Positions 16,510 to 25,085 are shown, numbered from the stretch's first letter. The stretch is 64,000 nt of DNA from Hyphomicrobiales bacterium (GCA_027487555.1 JAIYDI010000019.1:330830-394829); one strand, 5' to 3'. The notes: generated by a model not told the origin, from the letters alone. Numbers and translations are program-made.

Positions 16510-18312
16510 TTATCCTCCTAAAGCGCTGCCGAGGGCAGCAGCGCGTGAATTGGGCTTGTCCACCTCTCCGGCGAGTTGGTCGCGATACAGCACCGCGACA
16601 TGCGCCGGTAAGCCGCTCCAGCCCTGGAGCAGCGATCCCCGCCCAAAAGGCGGCGAGTAGTACTCGACGGCGCCGGCCCAGCCATTGGCGAGGCAGGCTG
16701 CCCACCAGCGCGTGAGCGCATAGCGGGCGCCGCCAAGGCCGCGCCGCAGGCGCTCCTCGGCATACAGGCCATCGAGATAGGGCCAGTCCGACCCATTGTG
16801 ATAGCGATAGGCAAATGCGGTCTTGGACCGGATGTCCCGCGCTCGCTTGAAGGGCGGAAAGGCGCAGAGCGTGCCCCAGTCGCCATAGGGCTGCGTGTCG
16901 TTGTTGCGCGCCTCGAGCTGCGCCTCGGCCTTGTCGAGCAGGGCCTTGGCCTTGGCTTCGGGCACCGCCGAAAACCTGAGCAGCGTGAAGCTGTCGATCG
17001 TCAGGTGGTCCTCGACGAAGCCATCCGGGTTGATGAAATCGGCATAATTGCCAGCATCGTCGCGCCACAACGCCGGGTCGATCGTCTGTCGCGCCGCCTT
17101 GGCTTCGGCGGTGGCGCGATCGGCACGCGAGGGTTCGATCACCTTGCCCAGTTCGGCGATGCCATCGAGCGCTCCGACCCAGAGCCCCAGGTCATAGGCG
17201 ACGAGCCCGCCGCGATAGACATTGTCGGCCCAGTCGCGGTCGTGGTGCGGCTTCCGTGGCAGCCCGTCGTCTCCAGCCGCCCGCTGGTAGCGGTCATGCA
17301 CCGCCTGCACGATCGTCCAGTGCTCGCGCGCGGTGTCCATGTCGCCTGTCGCCCGCACATATTCGGCGAGGATCAGAACGAAAAACAGCGGGCTGTCGAA
17401 ATGGTCGCTCCACCAGTCGCCTTCGCGGAAATGCTCTTCCGAATAGCGCTTGTCGTTGCGGCGAAAATAATCCCACGCCGCTGCCTGCGCGGGGCCGGAG
17501 AGGATCACGCCCGAGGGTGCTTCGCCGTCCGGCTGAACGCCTTTGGCCAGCAGCTTCAGTTCCTCGCGTACGGCCTCAGGCGCAAGCGTCAGCAGCGGCT
17601 GCAATGTCCAATAGCCGTCGCGATAATAGGTCCGGGCCGGCGCGCTATAGGCCTGCCCGGCGGCGAGGCCGGCAAAGGCGCCGTGCTGATCCTTGCGGAT
17701 CGACGACAATGCCGCGTGCGTCCCCTGGATCACCATTGTGCGCAGCAGCGGATCGGCCTCGGGCAGCCGGTCGCAGCGCGCCGCATAGGCCGCAGCTTCG
17801 AGCACAATCTGCTCGATAGTGATCGCAAGCGCGGCTTCGGCTTCCGCCCGGTCCGTGCCGACCGTAACGACGATATCGTGCCCGCGCGGCTCGACAATCA
17901 CCACGCCCCAGCCGAGCGTCAGCACCCGCCGTTCGCCCAGCCTCTCAAGAACCGGCGCGGGTACGGAAGCGCCATCATGCCACCACGAGGCGCGGGGGGC
18001 GGGCAATAGCCGGCGGATACGGGCCTCGCGGATCACCAGGGCCGGTACGCTCTGCGCCACGGCCACAGCCCCACGGGTGCCCGACACACTGTTCGGGCCA
18101 TAAATGAAGGGGCCGGCAAAGGGCGAGAAGGTCAGTGTCGCGAGCGTGCCTGCAGCCCAGAGCGCAACCTTAACCGACCCTGAGGGGTCAAAGTCGCCCT
18201 GCAGTCGCGGTGCCATCATCGGCAGCAGCACCGGTGTGTCGCTTGTGACGCTGCCATCGGGGCGCGCCACCATCAGGGGATTGTCGATAAGGAAGCGCGC
18301 CGCGTTCGTCAT
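16510..18312 (-). CDS. Six-hairpin glycosidase-like protein, unassigned family
   Basis: A 600-residue cytoplasmic protein (no signal peptide) with an N-terminal beta-rich domain (about 1-160) and an (alpha/alpha)6 toroid C-terminal domain like amylo-alpha-1,6-glucosidases and GH63/GH78 relatives. Candidate active-site segments are YYRDGYWTLQPLL (229-241), FREGDWWSDHFDSPLFF (295-311), DRDWADNVYRGGL (358-370), and the C-terminal HNGSDWPYLDGLY and EYYSPPFGRGSL. I cannot place it in a numbered GH family. It overlaps the ROK kinase gene by four bases and precedes the binding protein by seven, so it should act on the imported sugar. Fold assignment is by pattern; substrate and linkage are unknown. 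Confidence 0.72.
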   Translation of the reverse strand: MTNAARFLIDNPLMVARPDGSVTSDTPVLLPMMAPRLQGDFDPSGSVKVALWAAGTLATLTFSPFAGPFIYGPNSVSGTRGAVAVAQSVPALVIREARIRRLLPAPRASWWHDGASVPAPVLERLGERRVLTLGWGVVIVEPRGHDIVVTVGTDRAEAEAALAITIEQIVLEAAAYAARCDRLPEADPLLRTMVIQGTHAALSSIRKDQHGAFAGLAAGQAYSAPARTYYRDGYWTLQPLLTLAPEAVREELKLLAKGVQPDGEAPSGVILSGPAQAAAWDYFRRNDKRYSEEHFREGDWWSDHFDSPLFFVLILAEYVRATGDMDTAREHWTIVQAVHDRYQRAAGDDGLPRKPHHDRDWADNVYRGGLVAYDLGLWVGALDGIAELGKVIEPSRADRATAEAKAARQTIDPALWRDDAGNYADFINPDGFVEDHLTIDSFTLLRFSAVPEAKAKALLDKAEAQLEARNNDTQPYGDWGTLCAFPPFKRARDIRSKTAFAYRYHNGSDWPYLDGLYAEERLRRGLGGARYALTRWWAACLANGWAGAVEYYSPPFGRGSLLQGWSGLPAHVAVLYRDQLAGEVDKPNSRAAALGSALGG

Positions 18313-19436
18313 GCCGTCGCCCTCTTGTCGCTCGCGACAGCTCCGCCCGTCATCAGTCGGGCCCGCGCGCCATCGAGCGCGTGGCTCAGTGCGCCGATTA
18401 CGCCGGCGCGGTCGCCCAATGCGCTCGGCACCACCAGCACCTCGTTGGGCACCAGCAGCTTGAGCCGCGCCGCGACGGCTATGCTCATTTCCGGCCGCGC
18501 GCCGATCCCCCCGCCGAGCACCACGAGGCCGGGATCGAGCAGCGCCACCACGGCACCCAGACCAAGCGCAAGGTTGTCGACAAGTTCGGCGATGAGCGAC
18601 GATGCCTGGGCATCGCCGCTGTTCGCCGCCGCGAAGATCTCATGTACTTTCAGCGCCTTGCCGGTCGCGCCCTGATAGGCAGCCGCGAGGCCGACTGAAC
18701 CGACCGCGGCTTCATAGGCGCCAGAGGGTTCGGTCTTGGCCGCGGCAAACGCATCGCGCCCAAAGGGCAGGAAGGCGATTTCGCCCGCCGCGCCACCGAC
18801 GCCGCGCAGCAATTTCCCGCCGCTCACCAGCCCCATGCCGATGCCGGTACCGAGCGCGAGGAAGGCAAGGTCGCTGAGCGCGGGCGTCTCCAGCCGGCGG
18901 GTCGCATACTCGCCCAGCGCCGAGAGATTGCCGTCGTTCTCCACGTCCACCGGTGCGCCCAGCATTCGCTCAAGCGTTGCCCCGATCGGCGTCGTGGCGG
19001 TGAAGGGCACGTTGGGTGAATGCGCGATACGTCCATCGGGCCGAACCACTCCAGGCACCCCGACTGCCACCGTTGCCAGCCGCGACGGGGCGATTCCGGC
19101 TCGTCCCGCGAGCGCAGCAACCATTGCCGCCATTTGCCCCACCGCATGATCGGGCGCGGCATTTACCGTCGGCTCGTCGATTTCATGCAGGATATCGCCT
19201 GCGGCATTGCCGATGGCGCCGCGCAACTTCGTACCACCCAGGTCGAGCCCGACCACCAGCCCGTCCGTCGCTGATATCTGGCGTCGTCCGCCGCGCTCCA
19301 CAGACCACCCGGCCGCCTCGACAAGTCGCAGGGCGTCCGCGTCGCCAGCCATTGTGACCGGTTCGCCCGCAGCAATCCGCCGCGTCACGCGCTCAATCGC
19401 AGCGATGAGGTCGGAACGGACCAAGGGGCACTCCAT
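18309..19436 (-). CDS. ROK family sugar kinase-like protein, module 1
   Basis: A 375-residue ROK protein. After an unusual 58-residue N-terminal region it has the ATP phosphate-binding motif VGLDLGGTKLRGAIG and the catalytic Asp in VENDGNLSALGEY, then GTGIGMGLVSGGKLLRG. It probably phosphorylates a monosaccharide released by the operon's glycosidase. The zinc motif of many ROK proteins (CxCGxxGCxE) is missing; the corresponding segment is AAGEIAFLPFGRDAF. The N-terminal region (RSDLIAAIERVTRRIAAGEP) is not a clear helix-turn-helix, so I call it a kinase rather than a repressor. The start at 19436 sits next to a palindromic operator, and the gene overlaps the glycosidase gene by ATGA. Confidence 0.8.
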   Translation of the reverse strand: MECPLVRSDLIAAIERVTRRIAAGEPVTMAGDADALRLVEAAGWSVERGGRRQISATDGLVVGLDLGGTKLRGAIGNAAGDILHEIDEPTVNAAPDHAVGQMAAMVAALAGRAGIAPSRLATVAVGVPGVVRPDGRIAHSPNVPFTATTPIGATLERMLGAPVDVENDGNLSALGEYATRRLETPALSDLAFLALGTGIGMGLVSGGKLLRGVGGAAGEIAFLPFGRDAFAAAKTEPSGAYEAAVGSVGLAAAYQGATGKALKVHEIFAAANSGDAQASSLIAELVDNLALGLGAVVALLDPGLVVLGGGIGARPEMSIAVAARLKLLVPNEVLVVPSALGDRAGVIGALSHALDGARARLMTGGAVASDKRATA

Positions 19437-19792
19437 TCGTTCGTTAACATGACGAATGAACGACGGGCGTTGTGGATTGTCAAGTGCTCTCACCGCTGCC
19501 ACCCCCTGTTCAGGTGCCGGTCATCAACATGGCAAGGACGTGCTTGCCGCCGTTCCGGGCTGTTGCGGCGTTCATGTCCGTGGATTTTCCGTTCATCCTT
19601 GTGGCCGGGCGGTGGCGTGCGACGCTTGTCATGATTTTGCCCTCTGCCGCCGCCTCGCTTTCAGACGGCGTTCATGTTTGTGCAGTGCCCGCGGCCGAAA
19701 TCTGGCAAACTTCGGGCGCGGCGCGCTCGCTTGACACCTCGGGCGAATGCTCGCAGTTAGGCTTCCACCTGTATGAACACCCCGAGGGCCAC
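19437..19792. other. Divergent promoter/leader between ROK kinase and ROK regulator genes
   Basis: About 356 bp without a gene I can support. The left end holds the palindromic operator at 19440-19456. The rest lacks good codon bias in any frame, although the regulator's reading frame stays open through it. No structured RNA or terminator is evident. It should contain the promoters of both divergent genes and a long 5' leader for the regulator if its start at 19793 is right. Confidence 0.5.
19440..19456. promoter_or_regulatory. Palindromic operator, copy 1 (ROK divergent promoter)
   Basis: TTCGTTAACATGACGAA has matching outer arms TTCGT/ACGAA. It lies four bases from the kinase start codon, in the gap between the two divergent ROK genes. 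Read on the complementary strand as TTCGTCATGTTAACGAA, it matches the perfect palindrome at 21343-21361 at all but two positions of the shared core. Its location suits autoregulation by the ROK regulator and repression of the leftward operon. Confidence 0.6.
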
Positions 19793-21013
19793 TTGGACGA
19801 TTCCGCGTCGCCGGTCCGCATGCTGCGGCAATTGTCGGTCCAGGCGGTCATGGACGTGCTGCTGCGCGAAGGCTCTGCATCGCGCGCCAGCCTCTCGCGC
19901 AAGACCGGCCTGTCCAAGCAGACCATGTCCGAGGTGATGCGGCTCCTCACCGATCGCGGCTGGGTGCGCGAGGGCGGCATGATTTCGGGCGGCGTCGGCC
20001 GCTCCGCCATGCGCTACGAGGTTGACCCCAATGCCGGCGTCGTGCTGGGCGTCGATCTTGGCAGCTCGACCATCCGGGCCTCGCTCGTCAATATTGCCGG
20101 TGCCATCGTTGCACAGCGCGACATCCCGTCCGATGCACGGGGCGGGCAATACCTCGTCGATCAGATCGGCGCGCTGAAGCGCGAGCTGCTCACCGAGGGG
20201 CAGGTGCCCGCCGAGCGGCTGCTCTTTGCCACTGTCGCCATTCCGGGCGTCATGGATCCGGTCAGCGGTCGGCTCAGCCTGGCCCCCAATCTCGACGATA
20301 TGGGGGCGCTCAATGTTGCCGAATCGCTGCGCCAAGCTATTGAGTGCAAAGTAAGTTTCGAGAATGACGTCAATGCTGGCGCCATTGGCGAGTATTGGGA
20401 GACCCCCGGCACCCGCGACGCGAGCTATGCCTTCATCTCCATCGGCACAGGCGTCGGCCTCGGCATCCTGGTTGATGGCAAGCTGCTGCGCGGCGCCACC
20501 ATGGCCGCTGGCGAAGTCGGCTACCTGCCGCTCGGTTCCGACCCCTTCTCGCCGCTCAGTGTCGAGCGCGGTGCGCTCGAATGCGCCCTCGGTGCCGCCG
20601 GTATCTCCAACCGTTACCATCAGGCCGGCGGCCCCGCCGGCACGTCGGTCCGCGAGATCTTCGAGCGCTACAACGAGGGCCAGCGCGCCGCACAGGTAAC
20701 GATCGAGGAATCGGCGCGCCTCGCAGCCCTCCTTGTGGCGACCGTAACGTCCGTCATCGATCCGGCGCGCGTTGTCATCGGCGGCAATATCGGTGGCCGG
20801 CCCGAACTTGTGCGGCTGATCGAGCGCATCCTGCCTTCCTGCACCCGCCGCCCGGTTCCAATCGGCATGGGTCGGCTCGGCGCGCGCGCTACTGTCGTGG
20901 GCGCTGCGGCCATCGCGCTGGGCGAAGTGCAGAACACGCTGTTCTCGCCAAAAGAGCTACCCGAGAAACGCGACGTGCCGGTTGGGCGGCTGCAGCCTGT
21001 CGCCGCGGAGTGA
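19793..21013 (+). CDS. ROK family transcriptional regulator
   Basis: About 406 residues: an N-terminal winged helix-turn-helix (QLSVQAVMDVLLREGSASRA, then LSRKTGLSKQTMSEVMRLL) joined to a ROK sugar-binding domain (VLGVDLGSSTIRASLVN; FENDVNAGAIGEYWE; GTGVGLGILVDGKLLRG). Proteins of this layout (NagC/XylR type) are usually repressors released by a sugar ligand. The kinase Asp is retained in ENDVN. As in the neighbouring ROK kinase, the zinc motif is missing and the segment reads AAGEVGYLPLGSDPF. The start is uncertain: TTG 19793 behind GAGGG gives the expected 10-20 residues before the HTH, and ATG 19823 is the alternative. It is likely to bind the palindromes at 19440 and 21343. Confidence 0.85.
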   Translation: MDDSASPVRMLRQLSVQAVMDVLLREGSASRASLSRKTGLSKQTMSEVMRLLTDRGWVREGGMISGGVGRSAMRYEVDPNAGVVLGVDLGSSTIRASLVNIAGAIVAQRDIPSDARGGQYLVDQIGALKRELLTEGQVPAERLLFATVAIPGVMDPVSGRLSLAPNLDDMGALNVAESLRQAIECKVSFENDVNAGAIGEYWETPGTRDASYAFISIGTGVGLGILVDGKLLRGATMAAGEVGYLPLGSDPFSPLSVERGALECALGAAGISNRYHQAGGPAGTSVREIFERYNEGQRAAQVTIEESARLAALLVATVTSVIDPARVVIGGNIGGRPELVRLIERILPSCTRRPVPIGMGRLGARATVVGAAAIALGEVQNTLFSPKELPEKRDVPVGRLQPVAAE

Positions 21014-21458
21014 GGTTGCCGCAGGATTGCCGGATTTTCGCCGCGCGCACTCCGTCTCGATGAACGCAGCCTGACAAGGGGGTTCGCTGCCACAATTCCC
21101 AACGGCGTAGATGCCGCAATTTGCACCCGCGCAAACCCGCCGAAAAATTCCTGAACGAGGATGAACGGACAATTGGCCAAGATGAATGGACGCGAGCGCC
21201 CCCGTCTGCGCCGTCTCGCCGAGCCGTCTGCGATGTCCTGACGCATTGGCAGCGCTGTGCCGAAGAGCCGCCACAATGTTGTGGCGGACCGTCCAGAATT
21301 GCCGGTTGCATAGCCTGCCAAGCGTCTGCGCTGGAAGAATTGGTTCGTCATATTGACGAACAAGCGGGTTTGGGTTCCTATTTGGGGTGCCGACATCGAG
21401 GTCGGCGACATTGGGCAGGGGGATGCATTCCCTGACCCACGGGATCGGGAGCCACGGC
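21014..21458. other. 445-bp intergenic region upstream of the ATPase gene
   Basis: No gene can be supported here; the open frames have poor codon bias. The notable element is the perfect palindrome at 21343-21361, about 100 bp before the ATPase start. The region around 21110-21190 is relatively A-rich for this genome. No terminator for the regulator gene is obvious, so some read-through into the ATPase gene is possible. Confidence 0.5.
21343..21361. promoter_or_regulatory. Palindromic operator, copy 2 (upstream of ATPase-GH28 operon)
   Basis: GTTCGTCATATTGACGAAC is a perfect 8-bp inverted repeat around a 3-bp centre. It shares the core TTCGTCAT-TT-ACGAA with the site at the ROK divergent promoter. 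It is the best candidate for the ROK regulator's operator and links the ATPase gene to module 1 control. Confidence 0.65.
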
Positions 21459-22562
21459 ATGGCCGCTCTGGAACTGGCAGGCGTCACGAAGGATTTCGGC
21501 GAGACCAAGATCATCAAGGGCGTCGATCTCGCCATCCGCGATGGGGAGTTCGTCGTGTTCGTCGGCCCCTCCGGATGCGGCAAGTCCACACTCCTGCGGA
21601 TGATCTCGGGGTTAGAGACCGTCAGTGCCGGTGAAATCCGCATCGGCGCGCGCGATGTTGCAAAGCTTGGGCCCGCCGAGCGCAAGATCGCCATGGTGTT
21701 TCAGTCCTATGCGCTCTATCCGCACATGACAGTGGCGAAAAACCTGAGCTTCGGCCTCGAGAACCTGCGCCTGCCGCGCTCGGAGATCGATGCCAAGGTG
21801 CAGGAGGCGGCGCGTATCCTGGCTATCGAGCCCTATCTCGAGCGGCGCCCCAAGGAACTGTCCGGCGGCCAGCGCCAGCGTGTCGCCATCGGCCGCGCCA
21901 TTGTACGCGACCCCGATGTGTTCCTGTTCGATGAACCGCTGTCCAACCTCGATGCAGCGCTGCGCGTCCAGACGCGCGCCGAGATCATCCAGCTGCACCG
22001 CCGGCTGAAGTCTACCATGGTCTATGTTACGCACGACCAGATCGAAGCCATGACCATGGCCGATCGCATCGCGGTGCTGAATGCCGGCCAGGTCGAACAG
22101 TTCGGCACGCCCGAAGAACTGTTCCAGCGCCCGGCCAACCGGTTTGTTGCGACCTTCATCGGTTCGCCCCGCATGAACATCTTTGCCGGCGCCATCAGCG
22201 CTATCGACGGCACGGGCCTCAGCGTCTCTGCCGCCGGCGTCGGCGATTTGCGCCTCCCCTATGCGCCGGGTGCGTTGGCCGTCGGCGCGGCCGTCGACAT
22301 AGGTATCCGGCCGCAGCATTTCCGCCTTGCTGGCGAGGATGTCGCGGCGCGGTTCCTCGTCGACTATGCCGAATCGATCGGCACCGAAACCTATGTCTAT
22401 GGCAAGCTCGATGGCACCAGTGCCGATGCAATTCTGCACCTGCCCGAACACCGGCACTTCAAGAGCGGTGATCGTGTTCCCGTCTCGACGCCAAATGATT
22501 TCATACATCTTTTCGACCAGGCGACCGGCAAGGCGCTGACCCGTCTTGAGCAAGCAAACTGA
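21459..22562 (+). CDS. UgpC/MsmX-type sugar ABC transporter ATPase
   Basis: A 367-residue CUT1 ATPase. The nucleotide-binding domain has Walker A GPSGCGKST, the Q-loop in MVFQSYALYPHM, signature LSGGQRQR, Walker B VFLFDEPLSNLD and the H-loop in VTHDQIEAMTMADR. The C-terminal regulatory domain (about 240-367) is of the MalK/UgpC TOBE type, with IGIRPQHF. It is the only CUT1 ATPase in the window. Three binding-protein/permease sets (13493-16503, 26466-29662, 37866-41029) lack their own. MsmX and MsmK in Gram-positive bacteria are known to energise several importers, and the same may hold here. The start at 21459 follows GGGAG; the GH28-like gene overlaps its stop by one base. Confidence 0.92.
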   Translation: MAALELAGVTKDFGETKIIKGVDLAIRDGEFVVFVGPSGCGKSTLLRMISGLETVSAGEIRIGARDVAKLGPAERKIAMVFQSYALYPHMTVAKNLSFGLENLRLPRSEIDAKVQEAARILAIEPYLERRPKELSGGQRQRVAIGRAIVRDPDVFLFDEPLSNLDAALRVQTRAEIIQLHRRLKSTMVYVTHDQIEAMTMADRIAVLNAGQVEQFGTPEELFQRPANRFVATFIGSPRMNIFAGAISAIDGTGLSVSAAGVGDLRLPYAPGALAVGAAVDIGIRPQHFRLAGEDVAARFLVDYAESIGTETYVYGKLDGTSADAILHLPEHRHFKSGDRVPVSTPNDFIHLFDQATGKALTRLEQAN

Positions 22563-23875
22563 TGCACGATCTTCGCCTTGAGCCTGCACCTGACCAGACC
22601 CGCGCGCTGCAATCCGCAATCGACGAACTGAGTGCGTCGGGTGGTGGGCGTGTCATCCTTTCGCCCGGAACGCATGGGGCAGGGGCTCTGCGGCTCAAGT
22701 CGCATGTCACGCTGGTGCTCGAAGCCGGCGCAGTGCTGGCGCTCGATGCCACGGACCCCGAGCTGACTGACAATCGCGTCGGCGTCATTGCCGAACAGTC
22801 CGATTTTGCGTTCCTCACCGCCGCAGGCGCGCGCGATATCGCGATTGTCGGCGCGGGTGAAATCCGTGCGCCGGGCGACGCCTATATCATCGGCGACGAC
22901 CCTGAGGTCGATACCTTCATTCCGGCGTCGAAGCGCCCGCGCACGCTGGTGTTCGAGAACTGCGAGAATGTCCGGCTCGAGGGCGTTAGGGTCAGCAATT
23001 CGCCGATGTGGACGCTGCACCTCGTTGCGTGCACCCGCGTCGCGGTCCGCCATGTGCGGATCGACAACAATCGTCGGCTGCCCAACACCGATGGCATCGT
23101 CATTGACGGCTGCAGCGATGTCGCCGTCGAGCATGTCGACATCTCCACTGCCGACGATGGCGTGTGTCTCAAGACCAGCCGACGTGCCGAGGGAATCCGG
23201 CCTGTGAAGAACGTCTCCGTCCGATTCTGCACGGTATCGAGCCAGAGCTGCGCCCTGAAGCTTGGCACCGAGAGCTTCGGCGACTTCGACAATGTCAGCT
23301 TCGAGGATTGTTCTGTCGTCGATTCCAACCGAGCGCTCGGGCTCTTCTCGCGGGATGGTGGCCATATGCGCAATGTGCGCTTCGCCCGCATCTCTGTCGA
23401 ATGCCACGAAACACCGGATGGATTCTGGGGCTCGGGCGAGGCGCTGACGGTGACGGTCGTCACCCGCCGCATTGAGCGCCCCGCCGGTCGTGTGGAGAAC
23501 CTCGTCGTCGAGGATATTTCTGGTGTGATGGAAGGCGCCGTCAACCTTGTTGCCTCCGAGCCGGGGCAGATCCGCAACGCCTCGCTCAAGCGAGTCGATC
23601 TCGTGCAGAAGCCCGGACGGCTTGGCACTGGATTGCGCCATGACATGCGCCCGACGCCGGCTGATCTCGTCGTCGCCGCCGACCAGAAGGGCAGGGTAAA
23701 CGCCTGGACCAAGGATGCCACCGGCCGCGTTGTCGGGCTCGAGGACTATCCAGGCGGCATGCCCGGCCTTTACGCAAAAGGCATTGACGACCTCGTCCTG
23801 GACGAGGTTCGCGTCGCGCGTCCCACCCCGCTGCCGGCAGGGTGGAACCAGAAAGCAGTCGTGCTCGAAGGCTGA
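22562..23875 (+). CDS. GH28-like right-handed beta-helix protein
   Basis: A 437-residue protein of the polygalacturonase-like (GH28/pectin lyase-fold) superfamily without a signal peptide, so cytoplasmic. N-terminal: QTRALQSAIDELSASGGGRV and the strand repeat LKSHVTLVLEAGAVL. The family's first catalytic regions are visible: NTDGIVIDGC and ADDGVCLKT. The later ones are altered. Where GH28 has GHG it reads SSQSCALKLGTES, and where GH28 has RIK it reads RALGLFSRDGG. It may therefore be a distinct subfamily with another mechanism or substrate. It is translationally coupled to the ATPase (TGATG). A role in cleaving an imported, possibly uronate-containing oligosaccharide is inference. Confidence 0.78.
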   Translation: MHDLRLEPAPDQTRALQSAIDELSASGGGRVILSPGTHGAGALRLKSHVTLVLEAGAVLALDATDPELTDNRVGVIAEQSDFAFLTAAGARDIAIVGAGEIRAPGDAYIIGDDPEVDTFIPASKRPRTLVFENCENVRLEGVRVSNSPMWTLHLVACTRVAVRHVRIDNNRRLPNTDGIVIDGCSDVAVEHVDISTADDGVCLKTSRRAEGIRPVKNVSVRFCTVSSQSCALKLGTESFGDFDNVSFEDCSVVDSNRALGLFSRDGGHMRNVRFARISVECHETPDGFWGSGEALTVTVVTRRIERPAGRVENLVVEDISGVMEGAVNLVASEPGQIRNASLKRVDLVQKPGRLGTGLRHDMRPTPADLVVAADQKGRVNAWTKDATGRVVGLEDYPGGMPGLYAKGIDDLVLDEVRVARPTPLPAGWNQKAVVLEG

Positions 23876-23885
23876 CGCCGCTCAG

Positions 23886-23985
23886 GACATTTCACGTTTG
23901 GTTGAAATGTTGAAATGACCTAAGTCTTTGTTCTGTCAAACTTTCGAACCGGAAAAGTCATGCAATTGTTCCTGAAGCGCGCTAG
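23886..23985. repeat. Dispersed intergenic repeat, copy 1
   Basis: About 100 bp, roughly three-quarters identical to the element at 56158-56260. Shared blocks include CATTTCACG, TTTGGTTGAAA, TGAAATGA, AAAGTCATGCAA and a terminal GCTAG or CTCTAG. The end at 23982-23984 supplies the TAG stop of the leftward M24 peptidase gene. The first half contains an inverted ATTTCA/TGAAAT. It lies between two convergent genes and may act as a bidirectional terminator. Confidence 0.75.
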
Positions 23986-25085
23986 CCCCTGACGAAGATA
24001 TCGCGCGACAGTTCCGAGAGCACCTCGGCCTTGCCATTGCGGATGACGACGATCTCTTCGAGCCTGAGCCCGAACTTGCCGCTCAGGTAAACACCCGGCT
24101 CGATCGAGAAGCAATTGCCCTCTTCCAGCGGCAGGTGCGAGGTCGCGGTGATGTAGGGCGGCTCATGCACATCGATGCCAAGCCCGTGCCCGGTGCGGTG
24201 CAGGAAGCGCTCCCCGTAACCGGCTGCCGCAATCGTGCCGCGTGCGGCATCGTCCACAGCCTTGGCCGGAGCGCCTGTGACGGCAGCCTTGATTGCGGCC
24301 TCGACCGCCGCATTGACAATGCCATGCACTTTTCTGAACTCGTCGCTCGGCGTGCCGAACCACCCCACACGGGTCATGTCGGATGGATAGCCGTTCGAAC
24401 GTCCGCCGATATCCACCAACACAGCGTCGTTCTTCTTGAGGCGGCGTTCGGAATTGTGGTGGTGGGGGAACGCGCCGTTCTCGCCGAAGCCGACGATGAT
24501 AAACTCCTTGGTCGCGCCCTGACTCACGAAGAATCTTTCGATCTCTTCGGCCAGTTCGAGTTCACTGATGCCCTCTGCAAGGCTATCGAAGGCGTGCGTC
24601 ATGGCCTTGTCGTCGATCAGCGCGTTGGCCTTCAGCGCATGGAACTCTGCCTCGTCCTTGCTGGCGCGCAGGCGACCGACCGTTTCCCAGGTGAAGCTGC
24701 GGCGCGGACTCTTGAGGTTGTCGAGCAGGAGCAGGGCAAAATCGGCGCGCATGGTCTCGTCCACCGCCACCGCGAGGCCTGGAGTGGTCGCGCCGACATG
24801 CACGAGCAGCGCGTCCAGTGCCGACTGCGGACCTTCGGCATCGGCCCAGGTAAAGAAGGCAAGATCGGTGAGCGGTCGCTGGCTATCTGCATTCAGCCCC
24901 GGTATCAGCATCCCCTCGCCTCTTGGGCCAACCAGCAGCATTACGGGCCGCTCGTCGCCATGCGGGTTCAGCCCGGCGAGCCATTGCATGTGCGAAGAGG
25001 GACCAACAGCGACGAGATCGGTAGCTGCCTCCTGCATACGGGCGCGAAGGCGTTGAAGACGGGCGGCAAAGATCGGGTTGGGCAT
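23982..25085 (-). CDS. M24 family Xaa-Pro peptidase-like metallopeptidase
   Basis: A 367-residue pita-bread-fold peptidase that cleaves N-terminal residues next to proline, or dipeptides. The N-terminal creatinase-like domain runs to about residue 135. The five metal ligands are present: Asp in LVDIGGRSNGYPSDMTR (two), His in HRTGHGLGIDVHEPP, Glu in SIEPGVYL and Glu in RLEEIVVI. The start at 25085 gives MPNPIFAARLQRLRARM; the codons upstream are poor. It lies 76 bp downstream of the LacI gene in the same direction, so it is probably co-transcribed with it. Its presence in a glycan locus might reflect glycopeptide breakdown together with the GH38 mannosidase. Confidence 0.88.
   Translation of the reverse strand: MPNPIFAARLQRLRARMQEAATDLVAVGPSSHMQWLAGLNPHGDERPVMLLVGPRGEGMLIPGLNADSQRPLTDLAFFTWADAEGPQSALDALLVHVGATTPGLAVAVDETMRADFALLLLDNLKSPRRSFTWETVGRLRASKDEAEFHALKANALIDDKAMTHAFDSLAEGISELELAEEIERFFVSQGATKEFIIVGFGENGAFPHHHNSERRLKKNDAVLVDIGGRSNGYPSDMTRVGWFGTPSDEFRKVHGIVNAAVEAAIKAAVTGAPAKAVDDAARGTIAAAGYGERFLHRTGHGLGIDVHEPPYITATSHLPLEEGNCFSIEPGVYLSGKFGLRLEEIVVIRNGKAEVLSELSRDIFVRG

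Noticed and set aside
19472..19792. N-terminal extension of the ROK regulator
   Set aside because: The frame is open but codon bias is poor and the helix-turn-helix would be displaced by over 100 residues compared with the family.
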